Below, one piece after another: positions 33,557-42,194 of a stretch of DNA of 51,280 nt. Origin of the DNA: Acidobacteria bacterium 28-9 (GTDB lineage: Bacteria > Acidobacteriota > Blastocatellia > Pyrinomonadales > Pyrinomonadaceae); contig MWYY01000039.1 in assembly GCA_002050355.1 (NCBI GenBank), positions 1 to 51,280 of the forward strand, written 5' to 3'. The notes under the pieces were generated by a model, which was given only the letters and a program-made list of their open reading frames with translations, was not told the DNA's origin and made no database searches. How positions within the stretch are numbered: position 1 is the first letter of the stretch; each line of letters opens with the position of its first letter. Both the position numbers and the translations under genes were made by a program.

Positions 33557-34090
33557 ATGGACAAGAAAATTTACGGGTTGTTAGCCGAATTTGATACGCC
33601 GACGCAGTTGGTCGAAGCGGCGCAGAAAGTTCGTGAAGCCGGTTTTACGAGAACCGACGCTTTTTCGCCGTTTCCGATTCACGAAATGGATCGAGCGCTC
33701 GGCATCAAACGAAGCATACTGCCGTATCTGGTTTTCGCCGGAGGAGTCGCGGGGTTATTAACCGGATTGGCTCTTCAATATTACGTTCACGTTATTGATT
33801 ATCCGATTATCGTCGGCGGTCGTCCGTTTCTAAGTTTGCCGTCGTTTATTCCGCCGATGTTTGAACTTACGATTTTATTTGCTTCGTTCGCAGCCGTTTT
33901 CGGAATGCTGCTGCTCAACGGTTTGCCGCAGCCGTATCACCCGGTTTTTAACGTTCCGCGCTTTGCTTTGGCAACCAGAGAAAAATTCTTTTTACTGATA
34001 GAAACCGTCGACCCGAAATTTAATTACGATGAAACAAGAAGTTTTATGCAAAGTTTGAACGCGCAGGAGGTCTTTGATGTTGACGAGTAA
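33557..34090 (+). CDS. actD: Alternative Complex III subunit ActD (DUF3341)
   Basis: A 177-residue protein with two membrane spans (residues about 54-76 and 107-128). KIYGLLAEFDTPTQLVEAAQKVREAGFTRTDAFSPFPIHEMDRALG is the DUF3341/ActD N-terminal domain, and LPQPYHPVFNVPRFALATREKFFLLIE is also typical. The ATG at 33557 starts MDKKIYGLL as in relatives; a TTG 27 bases upstream is unlikely. ActD flanks the membrane arm and its role is structural or unknown. Its last 17 bases overlap actE. Confidence 0.92.
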   Translation: MDKKIYGLLAEFDTPTQLVEAAQKVREAGFTRTDAFSPFPIHEMDRALGIKRSILPYLVFAGGVAGLLTGLALQYYVHVIDYPIIVGGRPFLSLPSFIPPMFELTILFASFAAVFGMLLLNGLPQPYHPVFNVPRFALATREKFFLLIETVDPKFNYDETRSFMQSLNAQEVFDVDE

Positions 34091-34847
34091 TTTCAAAGTC
34101 CAAAATCCAAAACCACTAATCAGCAACCGAGCAATTTTTTGCTTGCTGTTGCTTGCTGCATACAGCTTACTTTCTCTCGGTTGTCGTTACGATATGCAAG
34201 ACCAACCGCGTTATAAAGCATTTAAGAAAAACGATTTTTTTGCCGACAATAAAGCGATGAGAGAATTGCCGGAAGGAACGGTGGCGCGCGGTTATTTGCG
34301 TGAAAACAAAGCATTTTATCAAGGCAAAAAGGAGAATGCCGGCAGCAATAATGCGACCGCTGCTACCGCAGCAGTAGCAGCAACGACGACCGATGCTTCA
34401 GGTAATACCGTCGTTACGAGTTTTCCCGATGCGATTGAAAAAAATCCTGTTCCTGTAACGCAAGAATTACTCGACAGAGGCGAGCAGAGATACAAAGTTT
34501 TCTGTATCGTCTGCCACGGTCCGGTCGGCAGCGGTGACGGAATGGTTGTGCGGCGCGGTTATCCTAAGCCGCCGACGTATCACGACGACCGTCTGCGCGG
34601 CGCACCTGACGGACATTTTTTCGATGTGATTACAAACGGCTGGGGCAAGATGAACAGCTACGGCTCACAAATTCCGGCGGCAGACCGCTGGGCAATCGTT
34701 GCGTATATTCGGGCTTTGCAGATTAGTCAAAACCCGAACGGAAACGTGCAGATGACTCAAAACAACGCGGGAAACGCGGTAAATCAAACGACGCCGAGTA
34801 ACTCTGCAACGACGCAAAATCAGAACACTGGAGGTCAAAACCGATGA
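34074..34847 (+). CDS. actE: Alternative Complex III subunit ActE, monoheme cytochrome c lipoprotein
   Basis: A 257-residue protein. A hydrophobic stretch ending LLSLGC near residue 37 is a lipoprotein signal, so the mature protein would be membrane-anchored. The single heme site CIVCH is near residue 144, with the Met ligand region WGKMNSYGSQIPAADRWAIVAYIRAL. Residues about 85-110 and 225-257 are Ala/Thr and Asn/Gln/Thr-rich low complexity. The first 12 residues are encoded by a 7-nt repeat array that follows the overlap with actD, so the start may have been remade by that repeat. ActE passes electrons toward the caa3 oxidase. Confidence 0.9.
   Translation: MMLTSNFKVQNPKPLISNRAIFCLLLLAAYSLLSLGCRYDMQDQPRYKAFKKNDFFADNKAMRELPEGTVARGYLRENKAFYQGKKENAGSNNATAATAAVAATTTDASGNTVVTSFPDAIEKNPVPVTQELLDRGEQRYKVFCIVCHGPVGSGDGMVVRRGYPKPPTYHDDRLRGAPDGHFFDVITNGWGKMNSYGSQIPAADRWAIVAYIRALQISQNPNGNVQMTQNNAGNAVNQTTPSNSATTQNQNTGGQNR
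34092..34112. repeat. Heptad array in the actE leader codons
   Basis: Three contiguous units TTCAAAG, TCCAAAA and TCCAAAA at 34092-34112, starting two bases after the actD stop and translated as part of the actE signal region (FKVQNPK). Confidence 0.55.
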
Positions 34848-36082
34848 TAAACAACAGATTTGACGCTTCGGATTTCCGTGCGCCGGAACAAATTGGTCGC
34901 TGGCGAACGCTTGCGCTCGGCATCGGCGGCATTCTCTCAGCCGTTATGTTGATAATGATGCTGTTATTCCCCGAACAGCGTGAGAATGCGCTTCGGGCGT
35001 GGCTGTTAGGATTTATTTTCTGGTGCGGCATCGGCGTCGGCGGTTTGGGCATTTTGATTTTGCAGTATTTGACCGGCGGCGCGTGGGGCGTGGTAATTCG
35101 CCGCGTCGTCGAAGCCTGTTCGCGGACAATACCGATTTTGGCGATTTTGTTTCTCCCGATTATATTTGGTGTCAGAAATATCTATGAATGGACGCGCTTG
35201 GCGCAAACTGGAGAAGACGTAATTATAAATCATCGTCAACCTTACTTAAGCGTCGAATGGTGGATAATTCGTGCAATCGCATATTTCATTTTGTGGGGTT
35301 TGATGGCTTACTTCCTCAACAGTTGGTCGCGCCGGCAAGACGAAGCGACTACTTATGATGAAGCGGCAAAACCTCTGGCGGACGCCGGAAAATTTTCCGG
35401 TCCGACGCTGGTTTTCTTTATTCTGGTCGTTACTTTTGCGTCGATTGATTGGGTGATGACGCTCGACCCGCATTGGTTTTCAACCATTTGGGGATTTCTT
35501 TTTGTCGCCGGTTGGGGTTTAAGCTGTTTTTCGTTTTCAGTAGTAATTCTGGCATTCTTGTCGGACAAAGCTCCGATGAACCGTATTTTGGGGAAAAGAC
35601 ATTTTCATGACATCGGCAAATTGATGCTGGCTTTGACGATGGTTTGGGCATATTTCAACTTCTCGCAATTTTTGATTATCTGGTCGGGAAATTTGCCGGA
35701 AGAAACCGTCTGGTATCTGTCGAGAATGCACGGAACCTGGGGCATTATCGGAATTCTTTTGATTTTGTTTCACTTCGCCTTTCCGTTTCTTGTACTTCTC
35801 TCGCGCGACATCAAACGCGACGCCAAATGGCTTGCGCTTCTCGCCGTTTTTATTTTGGTAATGCGCCTGGTTGATATGTTTTATCTGATTGGTCCGAACC
35901 CGAGAATCGGACAACACGGACACGAAGTGCCTTTCTATTTTACCTGGATGGACATTGTCGCTCCATTTGCGGTCGGCGGAATCTGGCTGTGGTGGTTTTT
36001 AGGCGAACTGATGAAACGTCCGCTTGTTCCGATCAACGACCCGTATTTGGAGAATGCGATTAAACACGGACACGAACATTGA
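34844..36082 (+). CDS. actF: Alternative Complex III subunit ActF, NrfD-like membrane protein
   Basis: A 412-residue membrane protein with about ten spans, overlapping actE by 4 bases (ATGA). Features: FWCGIGVGGLGILILQYLTGGAWGVVIRRVVEA, then HWFSTIWGFLFVAGWGLSCFSFSVVILAFL, MVWAYFNFSQFLIIWSGNLPEETVWYLSRMHGTWG and the closing GHEVPFYFTWMDIVAPFAVGGIWLWWF. This is the second NrfD-like subunit, shorter than ActC, as in the classical actABCDEF order. It completes the complex. Confidence 0.93.
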   Translation: MINNRFDASDFRAPEQIGRWRTLALGIGGILSAVMLIMMLLFPEQRENALRAWLLGFIFWCGIGVGGLGILILQYLTGGAWGVVIRRVVEACSRTIPILAILFLPIIFGVRNIYEWTRLAQTGEDVIINHRQPYLSVEWWIIRAIAYFILWGLMAYFLNSWSRRQDEATTYDEAAKPLADAGKFSGPTLVFFILVVTFASIDWVMTLDPHWFSTIWGFLFVAGWGLSCFSFSVVILAFLSDKAPMNRILGKRHFHDIGKLMLALTMVWAYFNFSQFLIIWSGNLPEETVWYLSRMHGTWGIIGILLILFHFAFPFLVLLSRDIKRDAKWLALLAVFILVMRLVDMFYLIGPNPRIGQHGHEVPFYFTWMDIVAPFAVGGIWLWWFLGELMKRPLVPINDPYLENAIKHGHEH

Positions 36083-36085
36083 ACC

Positions 36086-36159
36086 AATGGTTAATGGTAA
36101 GTGGTGAACGGAGAATGAAAAGACAAATTTCCGGCATTCACCATTTACCATTCATCATT
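36086..36159. repeat. Heptad-repeat inverted element after actF
   Basis: Left units at 36086-36117 are AATGGTT, AATGGTA, AGTGGTG, AACGGAG and AATG. Right units at 36135-36159 are CATTCAC, CATTTAC, CATTCAT and CATT. Same sequence family as the purS-purQ and SCO-coxB elements. Confidence 0.8.
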
Positions 36160-36169
36160 AAATAAATTT

Positions 36170-36724
36170 ATGGCAAAGCACGAAAAACCTTTACACGAAA
36201 GGGGATTTGTAAACTTCGAGAAACCGTATGAGACGAATATCATCGGGTTGCGCGGAGTGATTTATTTCAGCGTCGGATTGTTTATTTTGATTGTCGTAAC
36301 TTTTGGCTTGATGCGTTTTCTGGAAAATGTAATGGAAAGTCAGGCTAAGGAAACCAAAGATGCAACCAATCCGATGATGATGACCGATGTGGAACGATTG
36401 CCGCCAGAACCTCGTCTTCAAGCCGCGCCCGGTTATGGCGTCGAGTCTGAAAAGGGTGTGGTTAATCTCGAACTGCGCGCGCCGCAATCGGAGTATCGTC
36501 TATTGAAATCGCAGTGGGAAAAAATGTGGGCTGAAGGACAAAAAGACCCACACAACGGAATGGTTGTTACTTTGCCGCTCGAAGAAGCTGAAAAAAAACT
36601 TTTAGAACAAAACGCCGCGAACACGACTGTAAACGGCGAAGAAGGACAAAAACTTTACGACGATTCGCAAGCGATTGTTTCATATTCGAGCGCGGGCAGA
36701 ACCGCTTCGGATAAAAGAAGATAG
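36170..36724 (+). CDS. Membrane-anchored protein of the ACIII-cox operon, function unknown
   Basis: A 184-residue protein with one membrane span (residues about 29-51). The rest, probably periplasmic, contains ERLPPEPRLQAAPGYGVE followed by helical and acidic stretches (LRAPQSEYRLLKSQWEKMW, LPLEEAEKKLLEQNAA). I recognise no enzyme motif or cofactor ligand. Its position between actF and the copper chaperone gene, same strand, suggests an accessory or assembly role for ACIII or the oxidase. The LPPEPRLQ motif may be the functional signature. Confidence 0.7.
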   Translation: MAKHEKPLHERGFVNFEKPYETNIIGLRGVIYFSVGLFILIVVTFGLMRFLENVMESQAKETKDATNPMMMTDVERLPPEPRLQAAPGYGVESEKGVVNLELRAPQSEYRLLKSQWEKMWAEGQKDPHNGMVVTLPLEEAEKKLLEQNAANTTVNGEEGQKLYDDSQAIVSYSSAGRTASDKRR

Positions 36725-36780
36725 TTAAGGCAAAGTAAAAAGGAAAAAGTCGGAGCTTGTATTTTTACAAATAGGATTTT

Positions 36781-37692
36781 ATGAAAAAAAGTTCAGTTAT
36801 TTCAGCAGTTTTGAAGCTGACACTTTTGTTCGGTTTAGCAGTCTTTTTGGTGCCGACGAGAATCTGGGCGCAAAAAACCGAACATTATAATTCGCCGCTT
36901 TACTCGCCGAAGATTTATGACCCGAATGAAGCGGGCGTAAGCAATGGTTTGCCCGCGCAGTTGCAAAAAGTTGGAATTGACCAAAAACTCGACTCGCAGC
37001 TTCCGCTCGATGCGGAGTTTAAGGATGAGAACGGCAAGGTCGTAAAACTCGGCGATTTTTTTAATCAAAAAAAACCGGTGATCCTCGCGCTTGTTTATTA
37101 TGAATGCCCGATGCTCTGTAACGAAGTTTTGAACGGTATGACCGGCTCGCTCAAAGGCATTTCTTTTGACGCCGGAAAAGAGTTTGACGTGATTGCCGTC
37201 AGTTTTGACGCGCGCGAAAACGACAAGGCTGGTTTGGCGAAAAACAAAAAGGAAAATTATTTGAATCGTTACGGACGCGCGGGCGCGGAAAACGGCTGGC
37301 ATTTTTTGACCGGAACGCAGAGTGAGATTGATAAAGTAACGCAGGCAGTCGGGTTTAATTACGGTTTCGATGAACAAACTAATCAATTTGCCCACGCCGG
37401 CGGAATTATGATTGTGACGCCGCAGGGCAAACTTTCGCGTTATCTTTACGGCATTGATTATTCGCCGAAGGATATAAAATTCGGTTTGATGGATTCGGCT
37501 GAGGGCAAAATTGGCAATCCAGCCGAGCAGCTTTTTCTCTATTGTTTTCATTACGATCCGGCAAGCGGAAAATACGGTTTTGCGATTTTGCGCGCTTTGC
37601 GTCTGGCAGCCGTAGCAACTTTAATCGGGATGGTCGGTTTGTTAATTGGCTTTCGGCGTTACAACCAAAATAAAACGGCGGATTTGAAATAG
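36781..37692 (+). CDS. SCO1/SenC-type copper chaperone for cytochrome oxidase
   Basis: A 303-residue thioredoxin-fold protein. A signal peptide or anchor spans residues 7-30. The copper site is CPMLC near residue 113 with the distal His in FAHAGGIMIVTP near 207, and a second membrane span is at the C-terminus (residues about 273-293). The two-ended anchoring is somewhat unusual; many SCO proteins have only the N-terminal one. It delivers copper to the CuA centre of CoxB, encoded by the next gene. Confidence 0.9.
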   Translation: MKKSSVISAVLKLTLLFGLAVFLVPTRIWAQKTEHYNSPLYSPKIYDPNEAGVSNGLPAQLQKVGIDQKLDSQLPLDAEFKDENGKVVKLGDFFNQKKPVILALVYYECPMLCNEVLNGMTGSLKGISFDAGKEFDVIAVSFDARENDKAGLAKNKKENYLNRYGRAGAENGWHFLTGTQSEIDKVTQAVGFNYGFDEQTNQFAHAGGIMIVTPQGKLSRYLYGIDYSPKDIKFGLMDSAEGKIGNPAEQLFLYCFHYDPASGKYGFAILRALRLAAVATLIGMVGLLIGFRRYNQNKTADLK

Positions 37693-37699
37693 ATTTTTG

Positions 37700-37780
37700 A
37701 TAGTGGAAAACGGATAGTGGTGAGTGAATAATTAAAGAATTTTTCTCTCATTCACCGTTCATCATTAACCATTCTCCACC
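37700..37780. repeat. Heptad-repeat inverted element, SCO-coxB
   Basis: Left units at 37700-37727 are ATAGTGG, AAAACGG, ATAGTGG and TGAGTGA. Right units at 37749-37780 are CATTCAC, CGTTCAT, CATTAAC and CATTCTC plus CACC. It fills the gap between two operon genes and ends 11 bases before the coxB start. Confidence 0.8.
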
Positions 37781-37791
37781 AATTTAAGGTT

Positions 37792-38922
37792 ATGCAACAG
37801 AATTCTTCGTGGGTTCCATTATTTCCAGAACAGGCTTCGACTTTTGCGTCGCAGGTAGATTATTTGTATTTCTATCTGGTCGGCATCACCGCGTTTTTCA
37901 CCATCGGTATCGTGTTGGTAATTATTTTTTTCACCATCAAATACCGCGAGAAGGAAAAATATGCGACCGGCGCGGAAATTCACGGCTCGGTTCCGCTCGA
38001 AACGTTTTGGTCGATTGTTCCTTTCATCATTTCGATGACGATTTTTCTCGGCGGCGCGGTCGTCTATTACAATCAGTATCGTCCGCCGGCAGATGCAACG
38101 GAAATTTACGTCGTTGGCAAACAGTGGATGTGGAAATTTCAGCACGGAACCGGACAACGCGAAATAAATGAACTGCACGTTCCGGTCGGACAGCGCGTAA
38201 AACTGACGATGACGACCGAAGACGTGCTGCACGACCTGTCCATTCCGGCATTTCGCACAAAAATGGATGTCGTTCCGGGACGTTATACGACAATTTGGTT
38301 TGAAGCGACAAAACCGGGCAAGTATCATTTATTTTGTGCCGAATACTGCGGCTTGAATCATTCGGGAATGGGCGGCTGGGTTTATGTAATGGAACAGCGC
38401 GATTTCGATAACTGGCTTTCGGGAAACGTTTCGGGACAGACGCCAGCCGAAGCCGGAAAAGATTTGTTTGAAAATAAACTGGGCTGCGCTTCGTGTCATC
38501 AAATGAATGACCAGGGCAGGGGTCCGAAACTTGCCGGAAAATACGGCACAGACCAAAAGCTTACGAGCGGGCAGACAGTAAAGGTCGATGACCAATACAT
38601 CCGCAATTCGATTTTGAATCCGACCGGTGAAATTGTCGAAGGATTTCAGCCGATTATGCCGACTTTCAAAGGACAGGTTACGGAAGAACAACTCGTCTCG
38701 CTCGTCGCTTATATCAAATCCTTGGGTGGAAATTCAGCGGGAACAACCGGCACCGGCACTTCGTCTTCGACTACCGTCGGCATCTCGATAAATAACGGAA
38801 ATTCGTCGAATTTAGTCGCGCCGCGAGCCGACCGAGGCGATGCCAACAGTCAGGGCAGCAATCCGAATGCGCCAGACGATCGTTCCGAGCCGACAAACAG
38901 AAATAGAGGTGGTAATAAGTAG
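37792..38922 (+). CDS. coxB: Cytochrome c oxidase subunit II with fused cytochrome c (caa3 type)
   Basis: A 376-residue protein with two membrane spans (residues about 24-47 and 70-90) and a periplasmic CuA cupredoxin domain: VLHDLSIP, then [12 protein letters not shown] with Cys182, Cys186 and His190. A cytochrome c domain follows, heme site CASCH at residue 232 and a Met ligand in the QPIMPTFKG region. The fused heme defines a caa3 oxidase that can take electrons directly from ACIII. The last 55 residues are Gly/Ser/Asn/Thr-rich and then Arg/Asn/Asp-rich, with no recognisable fold. Confidence 0.94.
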   Translation: MQQNSSWVPLFPEQASTFASQVDYLYFYLVGITAFFTIGIVLVIIFFTIKYREKEKYATGAEIHGSVPLETFWSIVPFIISMTIFLGGAVVYYNQYRPPADATEIYVVGKQWMWKFQHGTGQREINELHVPVGQRVKLTMTTEDVLHDLSIPAFRTKMDVVPGRYTTIWFEATKPGKYHLFCAEYCGLNHSGMGGWVYVMEQRDFDNWLSGNVSGQTPAEAGKDLFENKLGCASCHQMNDQGRGPKLAGKYGTDQKLTSGQTVKVDDQYIRNSILNPTGEIVEGFQPIMPTFKGQVTEEQLVSLVAYIKSLGGNSAGTTGTGTSSSTTVGISINNGNSSNLVAPRADRGDANSQGSNPNAPDDRSEPTNRNRGGNK

Positions 38923-38924
38923 TT

Positions 38925-40601
38925 ATGCAAAACGTAGATGCAACGAATATCGACAGAGTCGGAAACGAACCGGAACTCAATTATTTGAACAACGGTTCCA
39001 GCGTGAAATCCTGGCTGCTGACAAAAGACCACAAGCGTATTGCGATTTTGTATCTCTTGTCGGTGTCCGTGTTCTTTGCGTTGGGCGGAATCTATGCGTC
39101 GTTTATCCGTTTGGAGTTGCTGACGCCGCAGAGTGATTTGCTCGAATCAGGCACGTATAACAGAGTCTTTACGCAACACGGAGTTTTGATGGTCTTCTTC
39201 TTTCTGATTCCGGCAATTCCCGCCATTTTAGGAAATTTTCTGATTCCGATTATGATTGGCGCAAAGGATCTAGCGTTTCCGCGCATCAATCTGCTGAGTT
39301 GGTATATTTATATCTGCGGCGGAGCGTTTACGCTGTGGGCATTACTTCAAGGCGGTGTCGATACGGGATGGACTTTTTACACGCCGTATTCGACGACGTT
39401 TTCCAACAGTTACGTGATGGCTGTCGGTTTAGGAATTTTTATCAACGGCTTTTCGTCCATTCTCACGGGATTGAATTTTATCGTAACTATTCACACGATG
39501 CGCGCGCCGGGTATGACTTGGTTTAGAATGCCACTCTTCGTCTGGGCGCATTACGCAACAAGTTTGGTAATGCTATTGGGAACACCCGTTATTGCCATTA
39601 CGGTTCTGCTATTAGCTTTAGAAAGAGTCGCAAAAATCGGAATTTTCGACCCGGCAATCGGCGGCGACCCGATTTTGTTTCAGCATCTGTTCTGGTTTTA
39701 CTCGCATCCTGCAGTTTATATTATGATTTTGCCCGGAATGGGCGTTGTGTCCGAGTTGATTTCCAATTTCTCGCGCAAGAAAATTTTCGGCTATGAATTT
39801 ATTGCTTTCTCTTCGATTGCGATTGCCGTTTTCGGTTTTCTCGTCTGGGGACATCATATGTTTGTCAGCGGTCAGTCGATTTACGCCAGTTTAGTTTTCT
39901 CGTTTCTGTCAATGGTCGTGGCGATTCCGTCGGCGATAAAAGTTTTTAACTGGACGGCGACGCTCTACAAAGGACAAATTTCTTACGACACGCCGATGCT
40001 TTACGGTTTGTTTTTTATCGGCTTGTTTCTTATCGGCGGTTTGACCGGACTTTTCTTAGGCGCGATGGGTTTGGACGTTCACTTGACCGACACTTATTTT
40101 ATCGTCGCTCACTTTCACTACGTGATGGTCGGCGGACAGGTTTTGGCTTACCTTGGCGGTTTACATTACTGGTGGTCGAAGATTACCGGCAAAATGTATT
40201 CGGAATTTTGGAGCAAAATCGCCGCGATGATTATTTTCGTCGGGTTTAATTTAACGTTTTTTCCGCAATTTATTTTAGGTTATATGGGAATGCCGCGCCG
40301 GTATGCGTCTTACCCGGCTGAATTTCAGGTATTGAATATCTTTTCGACGGCAGGCGCGTCTGTACTGGCAATCGGTTTGCTGATGCCGCTCGTTTATTTT
40401 ACTTATTCAATCTTTTTCGGCGCAAAGGCTCCGGCAAATCCGTGGCTTCTTCCCGGTCTCGAATGGCGAACATCGAGTCCGCCGCCGACCGAGAATTTTG
40501 AGAAAACCCCGATTGTTACTTGGGAAGCATACGATTTTACGGAAGAGAGTGGGTTGGATTTGGAAAATGCGCGAAACAGACTGCGCGCGCCGCTCGCATA
40601 A
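38925..40601 (+). CDS. coxA: Cytochrome c oxidase subunit I, A2-type heme-copper oxidase
   Basis: A 558-residue subunit with twelve spans, two bases after the coxB stop. Ligands seen: the low-spin heme His in [10 protein letters not shown], the CuB site [20 protein letters not shown] and WGHHMFVSG, and the heme a and a3 His pair in HFHYVMVGG. The D-channel end reads YSHPAVYI instead of GHPEVYI, so the Glu is replaced by the Tyr-Ser motif of A2-type oxidases such as caa3 of Rhodothermus and Thermus. It reduces oxygen to water and pumps protons. Confidence 0.95.
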   Translation: MQNVDATNIDRVGNEPELNYLNNGSSVKSWLLTKDHKRIAILYLLSVSVFFALGGIYASFIRLELLTPQSDLLESGTYNRVFTQHGVLMVFFFLIPAIPAILGNFLIPIMIGAKDLAFPRINLLSWYIYICGGAFTLWALLQGGVDTGWTFYTPYSTTFSNSYVMAVGLGIFINGFSSILTGLNFIVTIHTMRAPGMTWFRMPLFVWAHYATSLVMLLGTPVIAITVLLLALERVAKIGIFDPAIGGDPILFQHLFWFYSHPAVYIMILPGMGVVSELISNFSRKKIFGYEFIAFSSIAIAVFGFLVWGHHMFVSGQSIYASLVFSFLSMVVAIPSAIKVFNWTATLYKGQISYDTPMLYGLFFIGLFLIGGLTGLFLGAMGLDVHLTDTYFIVAHFHYVMVGGQVLAYLGGLHYWWSKITGKMYSEFWSKIAAMIIFVGFNLTFFPQFILGYMGMPRRYASYPAEFQVLNIFSTAGASVLAIGLLMPLVYFTYSIFFGAKAPANPWLLPGLEWRTSSPPPTENFEKTPIVTWEAYDFTEESGLDLENARNRLRAPLA

Positions 40602-40633
40602 TCAATTATGGTTTTCAAAATGCGGAGTGCTGA

Positions 40634-40675
40634 TTTTGAAATCTAAAAATTTGGAATCTGAAATTGAAATTTTAA
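40634..40675. repeat. Heptad-like array, coxA-coxC
   Basis: The 78-bp gap contains units of 7: TTTTGAA, ATCTAAA, AATTTGG, AATCTGA, AATTGAA and ATTTTAA (40634-40675). The pattern is looser than at other sites but the 7-base step of AATYTGA-like units is visible. Confidence 0.5.
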
Positions 40676-40679
40676 ACAA

Positions 40680-41636
40680 ATGGCGACAAATTTAGATACA
40701 CACGAGCATTATCATCAGCCCGGTCTCCAGCATCAGTTTGAAGACATGAGGCAGCAGCAGGAATCCGATTCAATCGGGATGTGGATGTTTCTCGTCCAGG
40801 AAATTATGTTTTTCGGCGGGTTATTCACGGTTTATCTTGTTTTCCGTTCCAAATTTCCGATGGCATTTGCTGCCGGAAGTAATCATCTAAATGTCGCGCT
40901 CGGCGCAGCAAACACACTCGTCCTTATTGTCAGCAGTTTGACGATGGCTTTGGCAGTTCACTACGCACAGCTCGGAAAGCGAAATTTGCAAGTTGTTTTG
41001 ATTATTCTGACGATGATTTTGGGCGCCACGTTTTTGGGCGTAAAAGCCGTCGAATATACGGACAAATACAAGGAAGGCATCGTTCCGGTTTCGGGTTTGA
41101 ACTTGAGGACTCCGAACGTCGAAGTCGATTCGGCAAGAAACACATCTAAAAATCCCGAAGAGCAGGAAAAAAATTCTCTTGATTTTCCTGAAGGCGCGCA
41201 CGACACGAAAGGCAATAAACCCGTAACCGAACACGGCGAGGAAAAAGAATACGTCAACCGGCGCGGCAATTTTTTGTGGGAAGACACGAGTTTGGTAGTC
41301 GCGGCGCAGCAGGGAAATTATTTAACCGACGCTGAAAAAATCGGTTACTTTGAAAACGGTGAGATAAATGCCGAAAAATTCCGCGACAAAGTGCGTATCT
41401 TTTTTTGGATTTATTTTGCGATGACCGGTCTTCACGCGCTGCATATGATAATCGGTCTAGGCGTGATGGCGTGGCTTTTGTGGAAAGCCTGGCGCGGAAC
41501 TTTCACGCCCGAATACTACGCGCCGGTTGAAATGGCGGGACTTTACTGGCACTTTGTCGATATTGTGTGGATTTTTCTTTTTCCGCTTCTTTATCTTTTG
41601 GGTAGACACTTTCTGCACAGCGGCGGAGGACACTAA
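40680..41636 (+). CDS. coxC: Cytochrome c oxidase subunit III with a long hydrophilic insertion
   Basis: A 318-residue CoxC. Residues 33-55 ([25 protein letters not shown]), 77-97 and 103-122 are the first spans. The C-terminal part has [25 protein letters not shown] and [28 protein letters not shown], which are diagnostic. Between them lies an insertion of about 85 residues (about 128-212), charged and without a recognised domain, that most CoxC proteins lack. The ATG overlaps nothing and coxD follows after 3 bases. Confidence 0.92.
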   Translation: MATNLDTHEHYHQPGLQHQFEDMRQQQESDSIGMWMFLVQEIMFFGGLFTVYLVFRSKFPMAFAAGSNHLNVALGAANTLVLIVSSLTMALAVHYAQLGKRNLQVVLIILTMILGATFLGVKAVEYTDKYKEGIVPVSGLNLRTPNVEVDSARNTSKNPEEQEKNSLDFPEGAHDTKGNKPVTEHGEEKEYVNRRGNFLWEDTSLVVAAQQGNYLTDAEKIGYFENGEINAEKFRDKVRIFFWIYFAMTGLHALHMIIGLGVMAWLLWKAWRGTFTPEYYAPVEMAGLYWHFVDIVWIFLFPLLYLLGRHFLHSGGGH

Positions 41637-41639
41637 AAA

Positions 41640-41999
41640 ATGGCGGAACATATTTCTGAAAATCACGACGAACACAGTCACCACACGGAAGGCGAGCATC
41701 ATATCGTTTCGATTCCGCTGTATTTGATGGTCTTTGCCGTTCTGGTCGTCGGCACGATTCTGACATATTTTACGGCGCAGTGGGATTTGGACTGGATTTT
41801 TCCGGGAGCGAATACATTGCTCGCCCTTTTAATCGCTTTTACAAAAATGATGTTTGTCATATTGTTTTTTATGCACGTCAAATACAGCTCGAAACTGATT
41901 TGGCTGACGGCGATTGCCGGATTTTTCTGGCTGGCGATTATGTTCGCCTTTACGATGCAGGATTATTTGACGCGCTCGGCTGGCGTTTTTACAAGGTAA
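41640..41999 (+). CDS. coxD: Cytochrome c oxidase subunit IV
   Basis: A 119-residue protein with three spans. A His-rich cytoplasmic start (HDEHSHHTEGEHH) is followed by IPLYLMVFAVLVVGTILTYFTAQWDL, LLALLIAFTKMMFVILFFMHVKYSSKL and a last span. LIAFTKMxFVILFFMHVKYS is the prokaryotic CoxD/COX4 signature. It is the last gene of the act-cox operon and is followed by a terminator. Confidence 0.92.
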   Translation: MAEHISENHDEHSHHTEGEHHIVSIPLYLMVFAVLVVGTILTYFTAQWDLDWIFPGANTLLALLIAFTKMMFVILFFMHVKYSSKLIWLTAIAGFFWLAIMFAFTMQDYLTRSAGVFTR

Positions 42000-42025
42000 T
42001 TTAGAACGGTTCGACACTTAACAAA

Positions 42026-42070
42026 CGCGGGGCGAAAAACAAATTTATTTCGCCGCCGCGTCTTTTGCTT
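42026..42070 (+). terminator. Terminator of the act-cox operon
   Basis: GCGGGGCGAAA near 42027-42037 pairs, with one bulge, with TTTCGCCGCCGC at 42048-42059, followed by the T-rich TCTTTTGCTT. It lies 27 bases after coxD. Confidence 0.7.
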
Positions 42071-42194
42071 ATTATGACAATGCACAAAGCCGTGATATTA
42101 TCAACGTTTTGAAATTATAGTGCATTATTTTATAAAGATTTTTGTGAGAGTATTTTCGAGACAACAGGCAAATTTATCCAAACATCTCAAACTG

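Noticed and set aside
23708..37780. CRISPR array suggested by short repeated units in gaps
   Set aside because: Units are 7 bases, contiguous and without spacers, and no cas gene is present.
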